Shown: positions 52,204-60,864 of the stretch, in pieces
How positions within the stretch are numbered: the stretch's first letter is position 1
Layout: each line of letters opens with the position of its first letter
Assembly (NCBI GenBank): GCA_050951095.1
Contig: JBMNIQ010000006.1
Span: forward strand, 62,001 to 126,000
Direction: 5' to 3'
Length of the DNA: 64,000 bases
Origin: UMGS1519 sp050951095
GTDB lineage: Bacteria > Actinomycetota > Coriobacteriia > Coriobacteriales > Eggerthellaceae
Position numbers and translations under genes: made by a program
Notes under the pieces: model-generated
The model's database searches: none
Seen by the model: only the letters and a program-made list of their open reading frames with translations
Told to the model about the DNA's origin: nothing

Positions 52204-53198
52204 GCGGGCAACAAAAGGGCACCATTGCCCCCGCACACCGTACCGCCGCGCCGCAAACGCGTCTTGCCATTCCGCTCGATGCGGCATCTGAAGGCGCCGC
52301 TTATGTATATGACGGTTCCGTTGAGGGCTTGCTATCGGCCATATTCGCTGCTGCAGCAGCACATGACCGGGAAGCGGACATCATTCGCGACGGCGAAGTA
52401 CAGGTCCGCCTGGATCAGGACGTTATTCCCATCCAGACAAACTATGCGCATGCCCGGCGCATCCAGCGCACGCTGGTATGCGCGCATGGGTCGGAAGCGT
52501 TCGAAGACGTGTATCTTGCTGCGCTGTCGGACGGACCGGACGTTCCCTTGATCGTCCAACGGTTCGTCATGTACGCCTTGCAAGTCCAGAACCCCTGCCG
52601 CTGCTGTGCAAAGAAGGCAACATGCGATCGACCGTGCCAGATGCCCCATACCAGCTCCCTGCTCAACGACATCGGGAATCCGCTGGTGTGGCAGCTGCAG
52701 AAAACCGTGCGCTCCGTGATCAACGAGCGACATAGGATGCTTCAGTTCCTGCGATTCGAGCATCGGGAGAACGATATCTGGTTCGCACGGTGCAATCCGA
52801 ATGCCTCCGTCGTTCCCTTGCTCATGCGGCACTTCGCCGGGCGCTTCAATACGGAGCGCTTCGTGATCTACGATGAGGTGCACGGCATATCCGGCATATA
52901 CGACGGCCGCGACATCAGCTATGTGAAGAGCGATTCCGTGAACGTGCCGCCTGCGGTGGCGGACGAAGCGGAGATGCAGGAAGCATGGCGGCGCTACTGG
53001 CATAGCATCACCATCGCGCAACGCTACAACCCGGAGCTGCAGCGACAGTTCATGCCGAAGAGATTCTGGCGCAATATGACGGAAATGCAGGATTCCCTAC
53101 GTAGCGAATGGCAGCCAAGGCGCCAAGCAGCCATGGAAACAGGACATGCGCCGGCTATCGCTGCGGCAGAACGCCCGTCTCATCGAATGGCGGTATGA
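52200..53198 (+). CDS. DUF4130/TIGR03915 putative DNA metabolism protein
   Basis: The 332-residue protein has the family landmarks YVYDGSVEGLLSAIFAA at the start, LQVQNPCRCCAKKATCDRP, RERHRMLQFLRFEH-like RHRMLQFLRFEHREN, ERFVIYDEVHGISGIYDG and AWRRYWHSITIAQRYNPELQRQFMPKRFW. It has no signal peptide and is coupled to the radical SAM partner. In other genomes this family is linked or fused to a uracil-DNA-glycosylase-like domain; none is encoded here. Its 3' end overlaps the convergent radical SAM gene by 44 bases. Confidence 0.85.
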   Translation: MSGQQKGTIAPAHRTAAPQTRLAIPLDAASEGAAYVYDGSVEGLLSAIFAAAAAHDREADIIRDGEVQVRLDQDVIPIQTNYAHARRIQRTLVCAHGSEAFEDVYLAALSDGPDVPLIVQRFVMYALQVQNPCRCCAKKATCDRPCQMPHTSSLLNDIGNPLVWQLQKTVRSVINERHRMLQFLRFEHRENDIWFARCNPNASVVPLLMRHFAGRFNTERFVIYDEVHGISGIYDGRDISYVKSDSVNVPPAVADEAEMQEAWRRYWHSITIAQRYNPELQRQFMPKRFWRNMTEMQDSLRSEWQPRRQAAMETGHAPAIAAAERPSHRMAV

Positions 53199-54090
53199 AG
53201 CTCTCCTCTGCAGCATCGCCATCTTGCCAGAAGTAATCTTCCAAACCCATATCGTCCAGGTAATCCAGCAGCATCTCGTACTCATCGGCACCGACCTTGT
53301 GGTTCAGCTCGGGCATATCGGAGAACGTGCGGATGGGCGTATATTGGCTCATCAGGCTGTAGAGAACGCGATTGCCGTACCGCTCCCACAGATACCGCAT
53401 CACGTACTTCGAATCTTCCAAACGTCCCGGCAGCAGGAGATGGCGGACCACCACGCCGCCCAACAGCGTGCCATCGTCGGAGAATCGGGGCTCGCCGACT
53501 GCTTCGACCATCGCGTCCAGCGCCCGGGTTGCCACCGGGAAATAATCTGCGGCATGGGAATACCGCACGGCCGCATCCGACACGGTAGTAGGCGGGTACT
53601 TGAAATCATCCAAGTAGATGTCAACGGTCCCCCGCAGCAAGTCGATCGTGGAAGGCAGTTCGTATCCCGAGGTATTCCAAATCATGGGAAGGGAAAGACC
53701 GCGCTCCCGCGCGGCTGAAACAGCCGCTATCACGAACGGCGCATACTGCGTGGCAGTAACGAGATTGATGTTCGCCGCGCCTTCATCAGCCAGTTCGAAG
53801 AAGATGTCCACCAGGCGCTCCGTGGAGATGGCGCGGCCCCGATTGCCCAGCGATATATCGAAATTCTGGCAGTACCGGCAGCGAAGGGGACAGCCGGAGA
53901 AGAATACGGCACCGGAACCGGCACCTACGCTGATGCACGGCTCTTCCCACTCGTGCAGGGCCGCACGCGCGATGCGGAGCGTGTCGTCGGCCCCGCACAC
54001 GCCCATCTGCCCGTCACGGCGATTCACGCCGCAACGGCGCGGGCACAGCTCGCACTCAGTTGGAAGAGAAGGCACCGTAGCCGCCTGCAT
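53155..54090 (-). CDS. PflX-like radical SAM protein
   Basis: The 311-residue protein has an N-terminal Cys-rich segment (CELCPRRCGVNRRDGQ ... GVCGA), the radical SAM cluster SGCPLRCRYCQN (CxxxCxxC), and the barrel signatures GAANINLVTATQYAPF and DIYLDDFKYPPTTV. This fits uncharacterised PflX/COG1313 proteins related to activating enzymes. ATG 54090 follows GAGGGCGACGACGG and overlaps the end of the upstream dehydrogenase-like gene by 35 bases. Function unknown; possibly activates a glycyl-radical-type enzyme. Confidence 0.82.
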   Translation of the reverse strand: MQAATVPSLPTECELCPRRCGVNRRDGQMGVCGADDTLRIARAALHEWEEPCISVGAGSGAVFFSGCPLRCRYCQNFDISLGNRGRAISTERLVDIFFELADEGAANINLVTATQYAPFVIAAVSAARERGLSLPMIWNTSGYELPSTIDLLRGTVDIYLDDFKYPPTTVSDAAVRYSHAADYFPVATRALDAMVEAVGEPRFSDDGTLLGGVVVRHLLLPGRLEDSKYVMRYLWERYGNRVLYSLMSQYTPIRTFSDMPELNHKVGADEYEMLLDYLDDMGLEDYFWQDGDAAEESFIPPFDETGVLPQR

Positions 54091-55033
54091 AACCGTCGTC
54101 GCCCTCGAAATCGTCGAATTCCGTGCGCGGATCGTACTCGTCTTCGTCATCATCGTCGTCATGGCCCTGTTGGTACAGGCTCTCCGCCCGCGACCAATCA
54201 AGATGATACGCATCCGATTCCTTTTTGTCCGCATATACCAGACCCAGGGCGGTCGCGTTCATGTCCGTGCCGCCAACCACCAGGAACAGCTCCACCAGAC
54301 GAAGGCATGCCTCGGATTGGGGCAGCACGACATCCGTGTCCTCAGACGTGTTCAACACCGCCTGCAGCTCGGAAAGCAAGACTTGCGCAGAATACGTGCC
54401 GTGGAATTCGCGATCCTCGATGGCCCGGCATAAGCGCGCCGCATACGGAGACAGCAGTCCATCGTCCACGGCAGCGGAAACGGCATCGAACGCCTTCTCC
54501 TTATTCGCCCAGCAGATAGCGTGGCTCTCCACCAGCGCCACCAGCTGCGCGGACAGCTGGATGGTCTGGGAAACCTTCGCCAGCTGGCCGGAACCGGGAA
54601 CGCCCATGAACCGGACGGAATGCGCGATGGCGGACAGCATCGGCTTCATGCGTTCGAGGATCTCCTCTTCGCCGCCCACCAGCAGGATCACATCGTCTGC
54701 ATCGCCGAACGCCTTCTCGCTGGTGATGTCCTTCACCGTCAGAGGAGCGTCCAGGGCCTGCAGCTCGGACACGCGCGCCAAGGCGTACAGCTCCTTCGCG
54801 AAAGAGGGCGTGGAGGGGCTCAGGTCCACAAGGCAGCAATCCTTCTTCGCCTTCGAAAGGATGCCGTCCGTTTCCCAATAGGCATCCTCCAGCTGCTGCT
54901 GCGTGAGGCAATACGTGAATATGGCATCGGCCGTTTCCATGCTGTCGGCAAGTTCGAAGCCCGCCGCCTGCAGATTTTCGGCAAGGACCTGGCCGACGGC
55001 GCTGTCCCCGTAGAATGCGAATGATTTCACCAT
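54056..55033 (-). CDS. 3-hydroxyisobutyrate dehydrogenase-like protein with acidic tail
   Basis: The 325-residue protein has an N-terminal nucleotide-binding fold (MVKSFAFYGDSAVGQVLAENL) and the beta-HAD-type VDLSPSTPSFAKEL, DAPLTVKDITSEKAF, and GVPGSGQLAKVSQTIQ (the Lys is the usual catalytic one). Its Rossmann motif is degenerate (no clear GxGxxG). The last about 45 residues are strongly acidic (DDDDDEDEYDPRTEFDDFEG). Substrate not assigned. It overlaps the PflX-like gene and is six bases from the DegV gene, so the run is probably one transcript. Confidence 0.75.
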   Translation of the reverse strand: MVKSFAFYGDSAVGQVLAENLQAAGFELADSMETADAIFTYCLTQQQLEDAYWETDGILSKAKKDCCLVDLSPSTPSFAKELYALARVSELQALDAPLTVKDITSEKAFGDADDVILLVGGEEEILERMKPMLSAIAHSVRFMGVPGSGQLAKVSQTIQLSAQLVALVESHAICWANKEKAFDAVSAAVDDGLLSPYAARLCRAIEDREFHGTYSAQVLLSELQAVLNTSEDTDVVLPQSEACLRLVELFLVVGGTDMNATALGLVYADKKESDAYHLDWSRAESLYQQGHDDDDDEDEYDPRTEFDDFEGDDGYAGGYGAFSSN

Positions 55034-55039
55034 TATGCG

Positions 55040-55960
55040 TTATGCCTTCTTCTTTCCGAAACGGCCCAGCAGCGTCTCGTCGTTCGAACGGTCCGGACCG
55101 AAGAACACGATGGAGATCATGCCCGGACCCACATGCGAGCCGATGACGGGGCCCACGTTCGTGATGACGATATCCGCACCCGGCGCAACCTTCTTCAGCA
55201 TGTCTACCAGGCGCTCCGCATCTTCGGGGCAATCCGCATGGCCAACGAAGATGGTCCGATCCCGCTCACCCTCCGGAATGCGCTTCGTGAAATAGCCCAG
55301 CAGCTGCTTGATGCCCTTCTTGCGGCCGCGCGCCATGCCGCACAGGCCCAGCTTGCCGTCGAGCGTGATGGTGAGCATGGGTTTCACGTCCAGCTTCATG
55401 GCAAGCGAAGCCGCTGCAGGGGGAATACGGCCGCCCTTCTTCAGCGCCGTAAGGTCGTCGACCATGAACTGGTCGTTCAGGTGCTTGCTGGCGCCTTCGG
55501 CCCATTCGACCATCTCGCTGGCCGTAAGGCCCTTCTCGCGCTGCTTCAGCGCCTCGTATACCAGCATAGCCTCTGCCGTGCACGCCTGGAGCGTATCCAC
55601 CAGGTACAGCTCCGCGTCGGGATACTTCTCCTTCGTTTCGTTCATCAGGCGCCATGCCTGGTCAACCGTGCCGGTGAGGCCGGACGTGAAGGATAGGTAC
55701 ACGGTGGGCACGCCGCTTTCGGCTGCCGTAGTCCACGCCTTCTGGATATCGTCCAGGGGAATCTGCGCCGTGGTGGGAAATTCCCCCGCACGCATGCGGT
55801 CGTAGAATTCCTTCGGCGTAATGGAGGTGAACATATCATCGAAGTACTGCTTTCCCTCGATGATATATGGGTATTTGATCAGATAGATGCCGGGACGGTC
55901 CACCAGTTCCATCGGCAGATCGCAACACGAATCAACGATGAGATTGCACTTCGCAGCCAA
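55040..55960 (-). CDS. DegV family fatty acid-binding protein
   Basis: Fatty-acid-binding protein of the FakB/DegV fold that presents acyl chains to a FakA kinase. The 306-residue protein starts AAKCNLIVDSCCDLPMEL, with the family ITPKEFYDRMRAGEFPTTAQ, YLSFTSGLTGTVDQAW, KGGRIPPAAASLAMKLD (KxGRI) and PVIGSHVGPGMISIVFFG. TTG at 55960 is chosen because AAAGAGGG precedes it; GTG at 55981 is the alternative. No fakA is near. First of a minus-strand run leading into the dehydrogenase-like and PflX-like genes. Confidence 0.9.
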   Translation of the reverse strand: MAAKCNLIVDSCCDLPMELVDRPGIYLIKYPYIIEGKQYFDDMFTSITPKEFYDRMRAGEFPTTAQIPLDDIQKAWTTAAESGVPTVYLSFTSGLTGTVDQAWRLMNETKEKYPDAELYLVDTLQACTAEAMLVYEALKQREKGLTASEMVEWAEGASKHLNDQFMVDDLTALKKGGRIPPAAASLAMKLDVKPMLTITLDGKLGLCGMARGRKKGIKQLLGYFTKRIPEGERDRTIFVGHADCPEDAERLVDMLKKVAPGADIVITNVGPVIGSHVGPGMISIVFFGPDRSNDETLLGRFGKKKA

Positions 55961-56044
55961 AAGGCCCTCTTTCTCTCTCACGCCCTGGCGGGTCTCCCCT
56001 CCAAGATCCCCTCAAAGCCCGAAACTCATTTTGGGAATACGTTA

Positions 56045-57496
56045 TTAGATTCCCAACTTGCTTTCAACCAAAGCGGCACGACGTTCATACAGGTTCCGCT
56101 CCAAGCCGACCGGGTACGTATGGGGGTTCAGGATGCGCTTCTGGGATTCATCCAGCGTCTCAAGCCCGTCCTTCGTGCGCTGCTGGGCGGCCATGGTGTC
56201 GCGGTACTCCGGCTCCAGGCACACCTGCCCGTGCTTCGCCAGCGGCTTCAGCAGCGTCTCGAAACGCTTGCCTCCCAGGTTCTTGCGGCGCAGGCTGTCG
56301 GCGGGGTCGACGATGATCTCATCGGCGTTGATGCCGGTATTCACGTCGTACACCATGTCGCCGGCAATCTTGCCGTTGCCGTGGAAGTACCGGCGGATAT
56401 CCAGCACGCCGGGCGTAGTCAGCTTCACGCTCTGCGCCGTGATCTTCAGGCAATCGCGCCACGTGTCGCTGCCCTTGTCCTTCACGGCGGAAAGCTTGTA
56501 GACGCCGCCGAGCGTGGGCTGGTCGTATGCCGTGGCAAGCTTCGTGCCCACACCCCAGCTCATGACCTGCGCACCCTGTTGGCGAATGGAGCGGATGGTG
56601 TTCTCGTCCAAGTCGTTCGAAAGCACGATGCCCGTATCCGTCAGGCCGGCATCGTCCAGCTTGCGGCGGGCCATCTTCGCCAGCCAGGCCAGGTCGCCGG
56701 AATCGATGCGGATGCCCATCAGGTGCTGACCGCGCTCTTTCATCTCCAGGCCGACGGTGATGGCGTTGTCGATGCCCTTCTCCACATCGTACGTGTCCAC
56801 CAGCAGCACGCAGTTGTTCGGCATGATGCGGGCATATTCGCGGAATGCCGTCAGCTCGTCATCGAACGACATGACCCACGCATGCGCATGCGTGCCCGAT
56901 ACGGGGATGCCGAAACGCTGCCCGGCAAGCACGTTGCTCGTGCTGGAGCAGCCGCCGATGACGGCGGCGCGGCTGGCATACAGCCCGCCCGCCGGACCCT
57001 GCGCGCGGCGCAGGCCGAATTCCGCAACGGGGCTTTCCGCAGCCAGGCACACGCGCGCCGCCTTCGTGGCAATGAGCGTCTCGAAATTCACGATATTCAG
57101 CAGCGGCGTCTCGATGATCTGGCATTGCAGGATGGGACCCATGACACGCACAACGGGGTCCTGGGGGAAGACGATCGTGCCCTCGTGGACCGCGTCGATA
57201 TCCAGGTCCAGCTTCATCGTGCGCAGGTATTCCAGGAAGCCCGGGTCGAACATCTTGCCGCCGGCGGGCGCGGGAATGCTTGCCAGATACTCGATATCCT
57301 CATCCGTGAACGAGAAATCCTCGATGAGCTCGGCAAGCTGGTCCATGCCGCAGGCAACGGCGAAACCGCCCTTGAAGGGGCTTTCGCGGAATGTCATGTG
57401 GAAGCACGCGCGCTCATCCACCTTGCCGCAGGCCCAATAGCCCTGCGCCATAGTGAGCTGATAGAGATCCGTCAGCAATTCTCCCTTATACGGCAT
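56045..57496 (-). CDS. pncB: Nicotinate phosphoribosyltransferase
   Basis: NAD salvage: makes nicotinate mononucleotide from nicotinate, PRPP and ATP. The 483-residue protein has YQLTMAQGYWACGK, the FETLIATKAARVCLAAE segment, EFGLRRAQGP with the catalytic-His neighbourhood HAHAWVMSFDDE, and DSGDLAWLAKMARRKLD (phosphoribosyl site) near residue 285. Length is typical. ATG 57496 follows AGGAGGAACGGAAG and overlaps the ricT stop by 11 bases, so it is translated with the tmk-holB-ricT cluster. Confidence 0.95.
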   Translation of the reverse strand: MPYKGELLTDLYQLTMAQGYWACGKVDERACFHMTFRESPFKGGFAVACGMDQLAELIEDFSFTDEDIEYLASIPAPAGGKMFDPGFLEYLRTMKLDLDIDAVHEGTIVFPQDPVVRVMGPILQCQIIETPLLNIVNFETLIATKAARVCLAAESPVAEFGLRRAQGPAGGLYASRAAVIGGCSSTSNVLAGQRFGIPVSGTHAHAWVMSFDDELTAFREYARIMPNNCVLLVDTYDVEKGIDNAITVGLEMKERGQHLMGIRIDSGDLAWLAKMARRKLDDAGLTDTGIVLSNDLDENTIRSIRQQGAQVMSWGVGTKLATAYDQPTLGGVYKLSAVKDKGSDTWRDCLKITAQSVKLTTPGVLDIRRYFHGNGKIAGDMVYDVNTGINADEIIVDPADSLRRKNLGGKRFETLLKPLAKHGQVCLEPEYRDTMAAQQRTKDGLETLDESQKRILNPHTYPVGLERNLYERRAALVESKLGI

Positions 57497-58982
57497 CTTC
57501 CGTTCCTCCTGTCTTGTGGGTACGGCGGCGCGAACGGCGATGCGACGAACCGTTGCCGCCGCCGTTGCCCGTACCGCCCTGTTTGGCGCCCTGCGCAGCG
57601 GGCCGCCCGCCCTGAGCGCCCTTCGGGCGATTGCCCGAACCTGTCTTGCGGGGCGGACGCGATCTCCGGTTGTTCTTGTTGCCGCCCTGCTTCTTCTCGG
57701 ATTTCGCCTGCTGCTTCTGGCCGTCCGTCTTCGCAAGCGTGCCGTCCTGCTTCTTCGCCAGCTCCGTATGCTTCGCGCGCGATTCCTCGGAGACGTTGTG
57801 GTTGCGGTTGCGCGAACGGCGATGCGCAGGTGCGTGCCCTTCGCCCTTCTGACCCGCATGGCCGTTCTTCGAGCGCGAGGACGACCCGCCGCGCGCGGTG
57901 CCCTGGCGATTCGGGGAATCCTGGGCGCCCTGCTGGCCGCCGCGGGAGCGACGACGGCGCCGACGCGTGCTCTTCTTCTCGCCGGATTCCGCCTGGGCCC
58001 GATGCGGGCGCGTGGGATTGCGGTGGATCTCGCCCTTCTCCGCAAGCTTGTCCTTGCCGGTGAAGCGCTCCGTGGAGCCGACGAGCAGCGCGGAACGGGC
58101 ATCCCGCTCCGATGCCTGGGCGTACTCGTAATAAGCGTCGCCGATGGAACGGGGCCGCCGGCTTTCGGCGTCTTCGGCCGGCTCGTCGAACGCGGACAGC
58201 GGTATGCGGACGCGCTTGCCCTCATCCGTGCGGAGCACGACCTCCTCGTGCGGCATGTCAAGCTGGCAGACCTTGAAATCGCCTTCCGGCGTGCTGATGG
58301 TCGCATTGTTCTTCGGCGCGCGAGACTTGAAGTCCTTGTACGTGTCGTATTCGTAGCGAAGGCAGCACATCAGCCTGCCGCAGACGCCGGAGATCTGCTG
58401 GGGGTTCAGCGAAAGGTCCTGCGCCTTCGCCATCTTGATGGACACCGGGCAGATCTCGCCGCCCATGCGCGAGCAGCACAGCTCTTGGCCGCAATGCCCG
58501 ATGCCGCCAACGATGCGCGCCTCGTCGCGCACGCCGATCTGACGCATATCCACATGCACATGCAGCTCGCTGGAAAGGCGGCGGACCAGTTCGCGGAAGT
58601 CCGTGCGCTCCTCCGCTTCGAACAGGAACACGGCGCGATTGCCGTCGAACAGGTACTGCACCTTGATGGGATGCATGTTCTCATTCGTCTGCGCAGCCAA
58701 CCGCTTGAAGACGGGCAGCGCCTCCTTCGACAGGCGCTCCATGGCGTCGCGTTGGTCGCGGTCTTCGTCCGTGGCCATGCGGACAACGGGCTGAAGCGGG
58801 CTGCGCAGGTTCTTTATCTGCAGGTCGTCCACCTCGGCAACCTCGCCGACGGCCTTGCCGAATTCCAGGCCGCGGGCGGTGCGCACGATGACGTCGTCGC
58901 CGGCGTGTATTTCAAACCCCTTCGGGTCGAACCAGCGCGTTCGCGGATCGAAGGGCAATCTAACTGATGCTACAAGAGCCAT
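57486..58982 (-). CDS. ricT: RicT (PSP1 domain, YaaT-like) protein
   Basis: Component of the RicAFT complex, linked in Bacillus to RNA processing and sporulation phosphorelay. Residues about 1-290 form the PSP1 domain, with GHCGQELCCSRMGGE and SGVCGRLMCCLRYEY (the Cys pairs) and SIKMAKAQDLSLNPQQ. The remaining about 200 residues are an Arg/Lys/Gln/Gly-rich low-complexity tail absent from Bacillus RicT. It overlaps holB by 23 bases and pncB by 11. Position directly downstream of holB is a conserved arrangement in Gram-positive genomes. Confidence 0.92.
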   Translation of the reverse strand: MALVASVRLPFDPRTRWFDPKGFEIHAGDDVIVRTARGLEFGKAVGEVAEVDDLQIKNLRSPLQPVVRMATDEDRDQRDAMERLSKEALPVFKRLAAQTNENMHPIKVQYLFDGNRAVFLFEAEERTDFRELVRRLSSELHVHVDMRQIGVRDEARIVGGIGHCGQELCCSRMGGEICPVSIKMAKAQDLSLNPQQISGVCGRLMCCLRYEYDTYKDFKSRAPKNNATISTPEGDFKVCQLDMPHEEVVLRTDEGKRVRIPLSAFDEPAEDAESRRPRSIGDAYYEYAQASERDARSALLVGSTERFTGKDKLAEKGEIHRNPTRPHRAQAESGEKKSTRRRRRRSRGGQQGAQDSPNRQGTARGGSSSRSKNGHAGQKGEGHAPAHRRSRNRNHNVSEESRAKHTELAKKQDGTLAKTDGQKQQAKSEKKQGGNKNNRRSRPPRKTGSGNRPKGAQGGRPAAQGAKQGGTGNGGGNGSSHRRSRRRTHKTGGTEDAV

Positions 58983-60090
58983 ACAAGGCCTCTCTCATAT
59001 CGAAAAGCAAGACATCCAAGCATGTCTCGGGAGATACATTATACGTGAACGCCTCGTCCGTCTGGTCGACCGCGCGCAGGGCGCGCGATACGCGTGCCGC
59101 ATCCGTTTTCGCAGCCGCCGATTGGATGGACGCCGACGCGTCCACGTTGATGACCAGCTGCGGGGCGCCCGAAACCACCATCAGGACATCGCGGAGCCAC
59201 GACCGGATGATGGCCGTGGTCTGGCGCAGATACTGGGCGGCCTTCATATTCAGCGCGTTCTTGTTGCGCTGCTCCAAACGGCGCAGCGCACTCGTGGCCA
59301 GGAAATCCGCGTTGTCCTTCAGCTCGCGCTCCTGTTCCTTTCGGGCGGCATCCAGCGGCGCGTTCGCCGCCTTCGTCAGCTCGCGCGCGTAGTCGATGAC
59401 ATCCAAGTCGTCGGCCGTTTCCAGAAGGCCCATGATCTCCAGCAGGCGCTTGCGGTGCGCCATGCGCTCCGAGCTGCGCACGAATTCCGAGGCGCGGCTG
59501 ATGGACCCGCCGCACGCCTGGACGGCTGCCGCCGCGCGCTCCGGCGACACGCCCGTATGCTGCACCAGGATGCCGACGGCTTCCTTAGCGGGAATCTGGC
59601 GGAACGGCACGACCTGGCAGCGGGACACGATTGTGGGCAGTACGCTGTCGCGCGTGCGTCCCAGCAGGATCATGACCACATCGTCCGCCGGTTCCTCCAA
59701 CGTCTTCAGGAAGGCATTCGCCGCATGCACGCCCAGGCGGTCTGCGCGATCGATGATGTACACCTTGCGCTGGGCGCGGATGGGCGCCAAGGCGCTATCA
59801 GCCACGATGTCGCGGATCTGCCCCACCAGATAGCCGTTCGCGCCGGCGGGCTGCACGTAGTGGATGTCGGGATGCCGGCGGCGCTTCGCGCGCTTGCAAT
59901 CGTCGCATTCGCCGCAGCCGTGGCGCGGACATACGACGGCCTGCGCAAGCGCATATGCTGCGATGGTCTTGTTCGAGCCCGCCTGCCCGGTGAACAGGTA
60001 GGCATGCGATACGCGGTTCTCGCTGACGGTTGCACGCAGGAACGCCCGCACCTTCGGCTGGCCGTAGATGCTGTCGAAGATATCCGCCAT
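58960..60090 (-). CDS. holB: DNA polymerase III subunit delta prime
   Basis: Clamp-loader subunit. The 376-residue protein has an AAA+ domain with a modified Walker A GQAGSNKTIAAYAL, zinc-binding CPRHGCGECDDCKRAK, and VYIIDRADRLGVHAANAFLKTLEEP (Walker B/sensor segment) with ILLGRTRDSVLPTIVSRCQ. The C-terminal collar is rich in Ala. The P-loop Ser-Asn in place of the usual Gly-Ser/Val-Gly is compatible with a non-catalytic subunit. ATG 60090 starts four bases after the tmk stop. Confidence 0.93.
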   Translation of the reverse strand: MADIFDSIYGQPKVRAFLRATVSENRVSHAYLFTGQAGSNKTIAAYALAQAVVCPRHGCGECDDCKRAKRRRHPDIHYVQPAGANGYLVGQIRDIVADSALAPIRAQRKVYIIDRADRLGVHAANAFLKTLEEPADDVVMILLGRTRDSVLPTIVSRCQVVPFRQIPAKEAVGILVQHTGVSPERAAAAVQACGGSISRASEFVRSSERMAHRKRLLEIMGLLETADDLDVIDYARELTKAANAPLDAARKEQERELKDNADFLATSALRRLEQRNKNALNMKAAQYLRQTTAIIRSWLRDVLMVVSGAPQLVINVDASASIQSAAAKTDAARVSRALRAVDQTDEAFTYNVSPETCLDVLLFDMREALYGSCSIS

Positions 60091-60093
60091 GCG

Positions 60094-60837
60094 CTATGCC
60101 ATTCCCGGGATCGTGGCCTTCTGGTCCGTGTTGACCTGGTTGATGACCTCGAAGAATCCTTCCGGGAACACCTCGTCCACATTGCCCCATTCGAAGATAT
60201 CCGCCACTTCCTTGAAGATGGCGCGCGCCGTTTCGGGTTTCGGGCCGGCAGATGAGACAACGCGAACGCGCTCCGGATTCTCGCTCGCAATCTGCTGGAA
60301 TGCTTCGTTGACTGCCGTATGGAAGCCGACGCCGGCCTGTTCCAGGCGATCGGCATCGCCATGATGCGTCGCACGCTCGAGGCCCTCTTCCGCCGGCGCA
60401 TCCGTGGTGAGCAGGATGGTGCGGCACGGATGAATGCCCTGGCAGGCGAAGTTGTTCGCCTGCTGCACGAAATTGCGCGGCAGGCCGCGCCCGCATGCCT
60501 GGTAGGCGATGCTGGAATCGTAGAAGCGGTCGCACAACACCACTTTGTCCGCGGCAAGCGCCGGGACGATGACCTCGCGCACAAGCTGCGCACGGGCGGC
60601 TTCGTAGATGAGCAGCTCCGTTTCGGGGGCCATCTCGGAATTGCCGGCATCGAGCACTACCTTGCGCAGCGCCTCGCCGATCGGGGTTCCGCCCGGTTCG
60701 CGCAAGACCACCACGTCGCAGCCCAGCTGGCGCAGAGCGCCCGCAAGAAAGTTGACATGCGTCGTCTTGCCGGCACCTTCGCCGCCTTCGAACGTGATGA
60801 AGATGCCGGGGCCGTTGCTCTTGCCTTCGCCAATCAT
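60094..60837 (-). CDS. tmk: Thymidylate kinase
   Basis: Phosphorylates dTMP to dTDP. The 247-residue protein has the P-loop FEGGEGAGKT near residue 17, the REPGGTPIGEALRK dTMP-binding segment, DRFYDSSIAYQACGRG (DRx) and a lid region. It is somewhat longer than the usual 205-215. Start ATG 60837 leads into GPGIFITFEGG. Standard tmk-holB-ricT order. Preceded by the fumarase genes on the same strand, 27 bases away. Confidence 0.95.
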   Translation of the reverse strand: MIGEGKSNGPGIFITFEGGEGAGKTTHVNFLAGALRQLGCDVVVLREPGGTPIGEALRKVVLDAGNSEMAPETELLIYEAARAQLVREVIVPALAADKVVLCDRFYDSSIAYQACGRGLPRNFVQQANNFACQGIHPCRTILLTTDAPAEEGLERATHHGDADRLEQAGVGFHTAVNEAFQQIASENPERVRVVSSAGPKPETARAIFKEVADIFEWGNVDEVFPEGFFEVINQVNTDQKATIPGMA

Positions 60838-60864
60838 ATGCAGTACCTCAGAAACAGCCGGGCG

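Noticed and set aside
57497..58306. Extra N-terminal part of the pncB frame
   Set aside because: Very Arg/Ser/Ala-rich, lies in the ricT tail in another frame, and the ATG at 57496 has a strong RBS.
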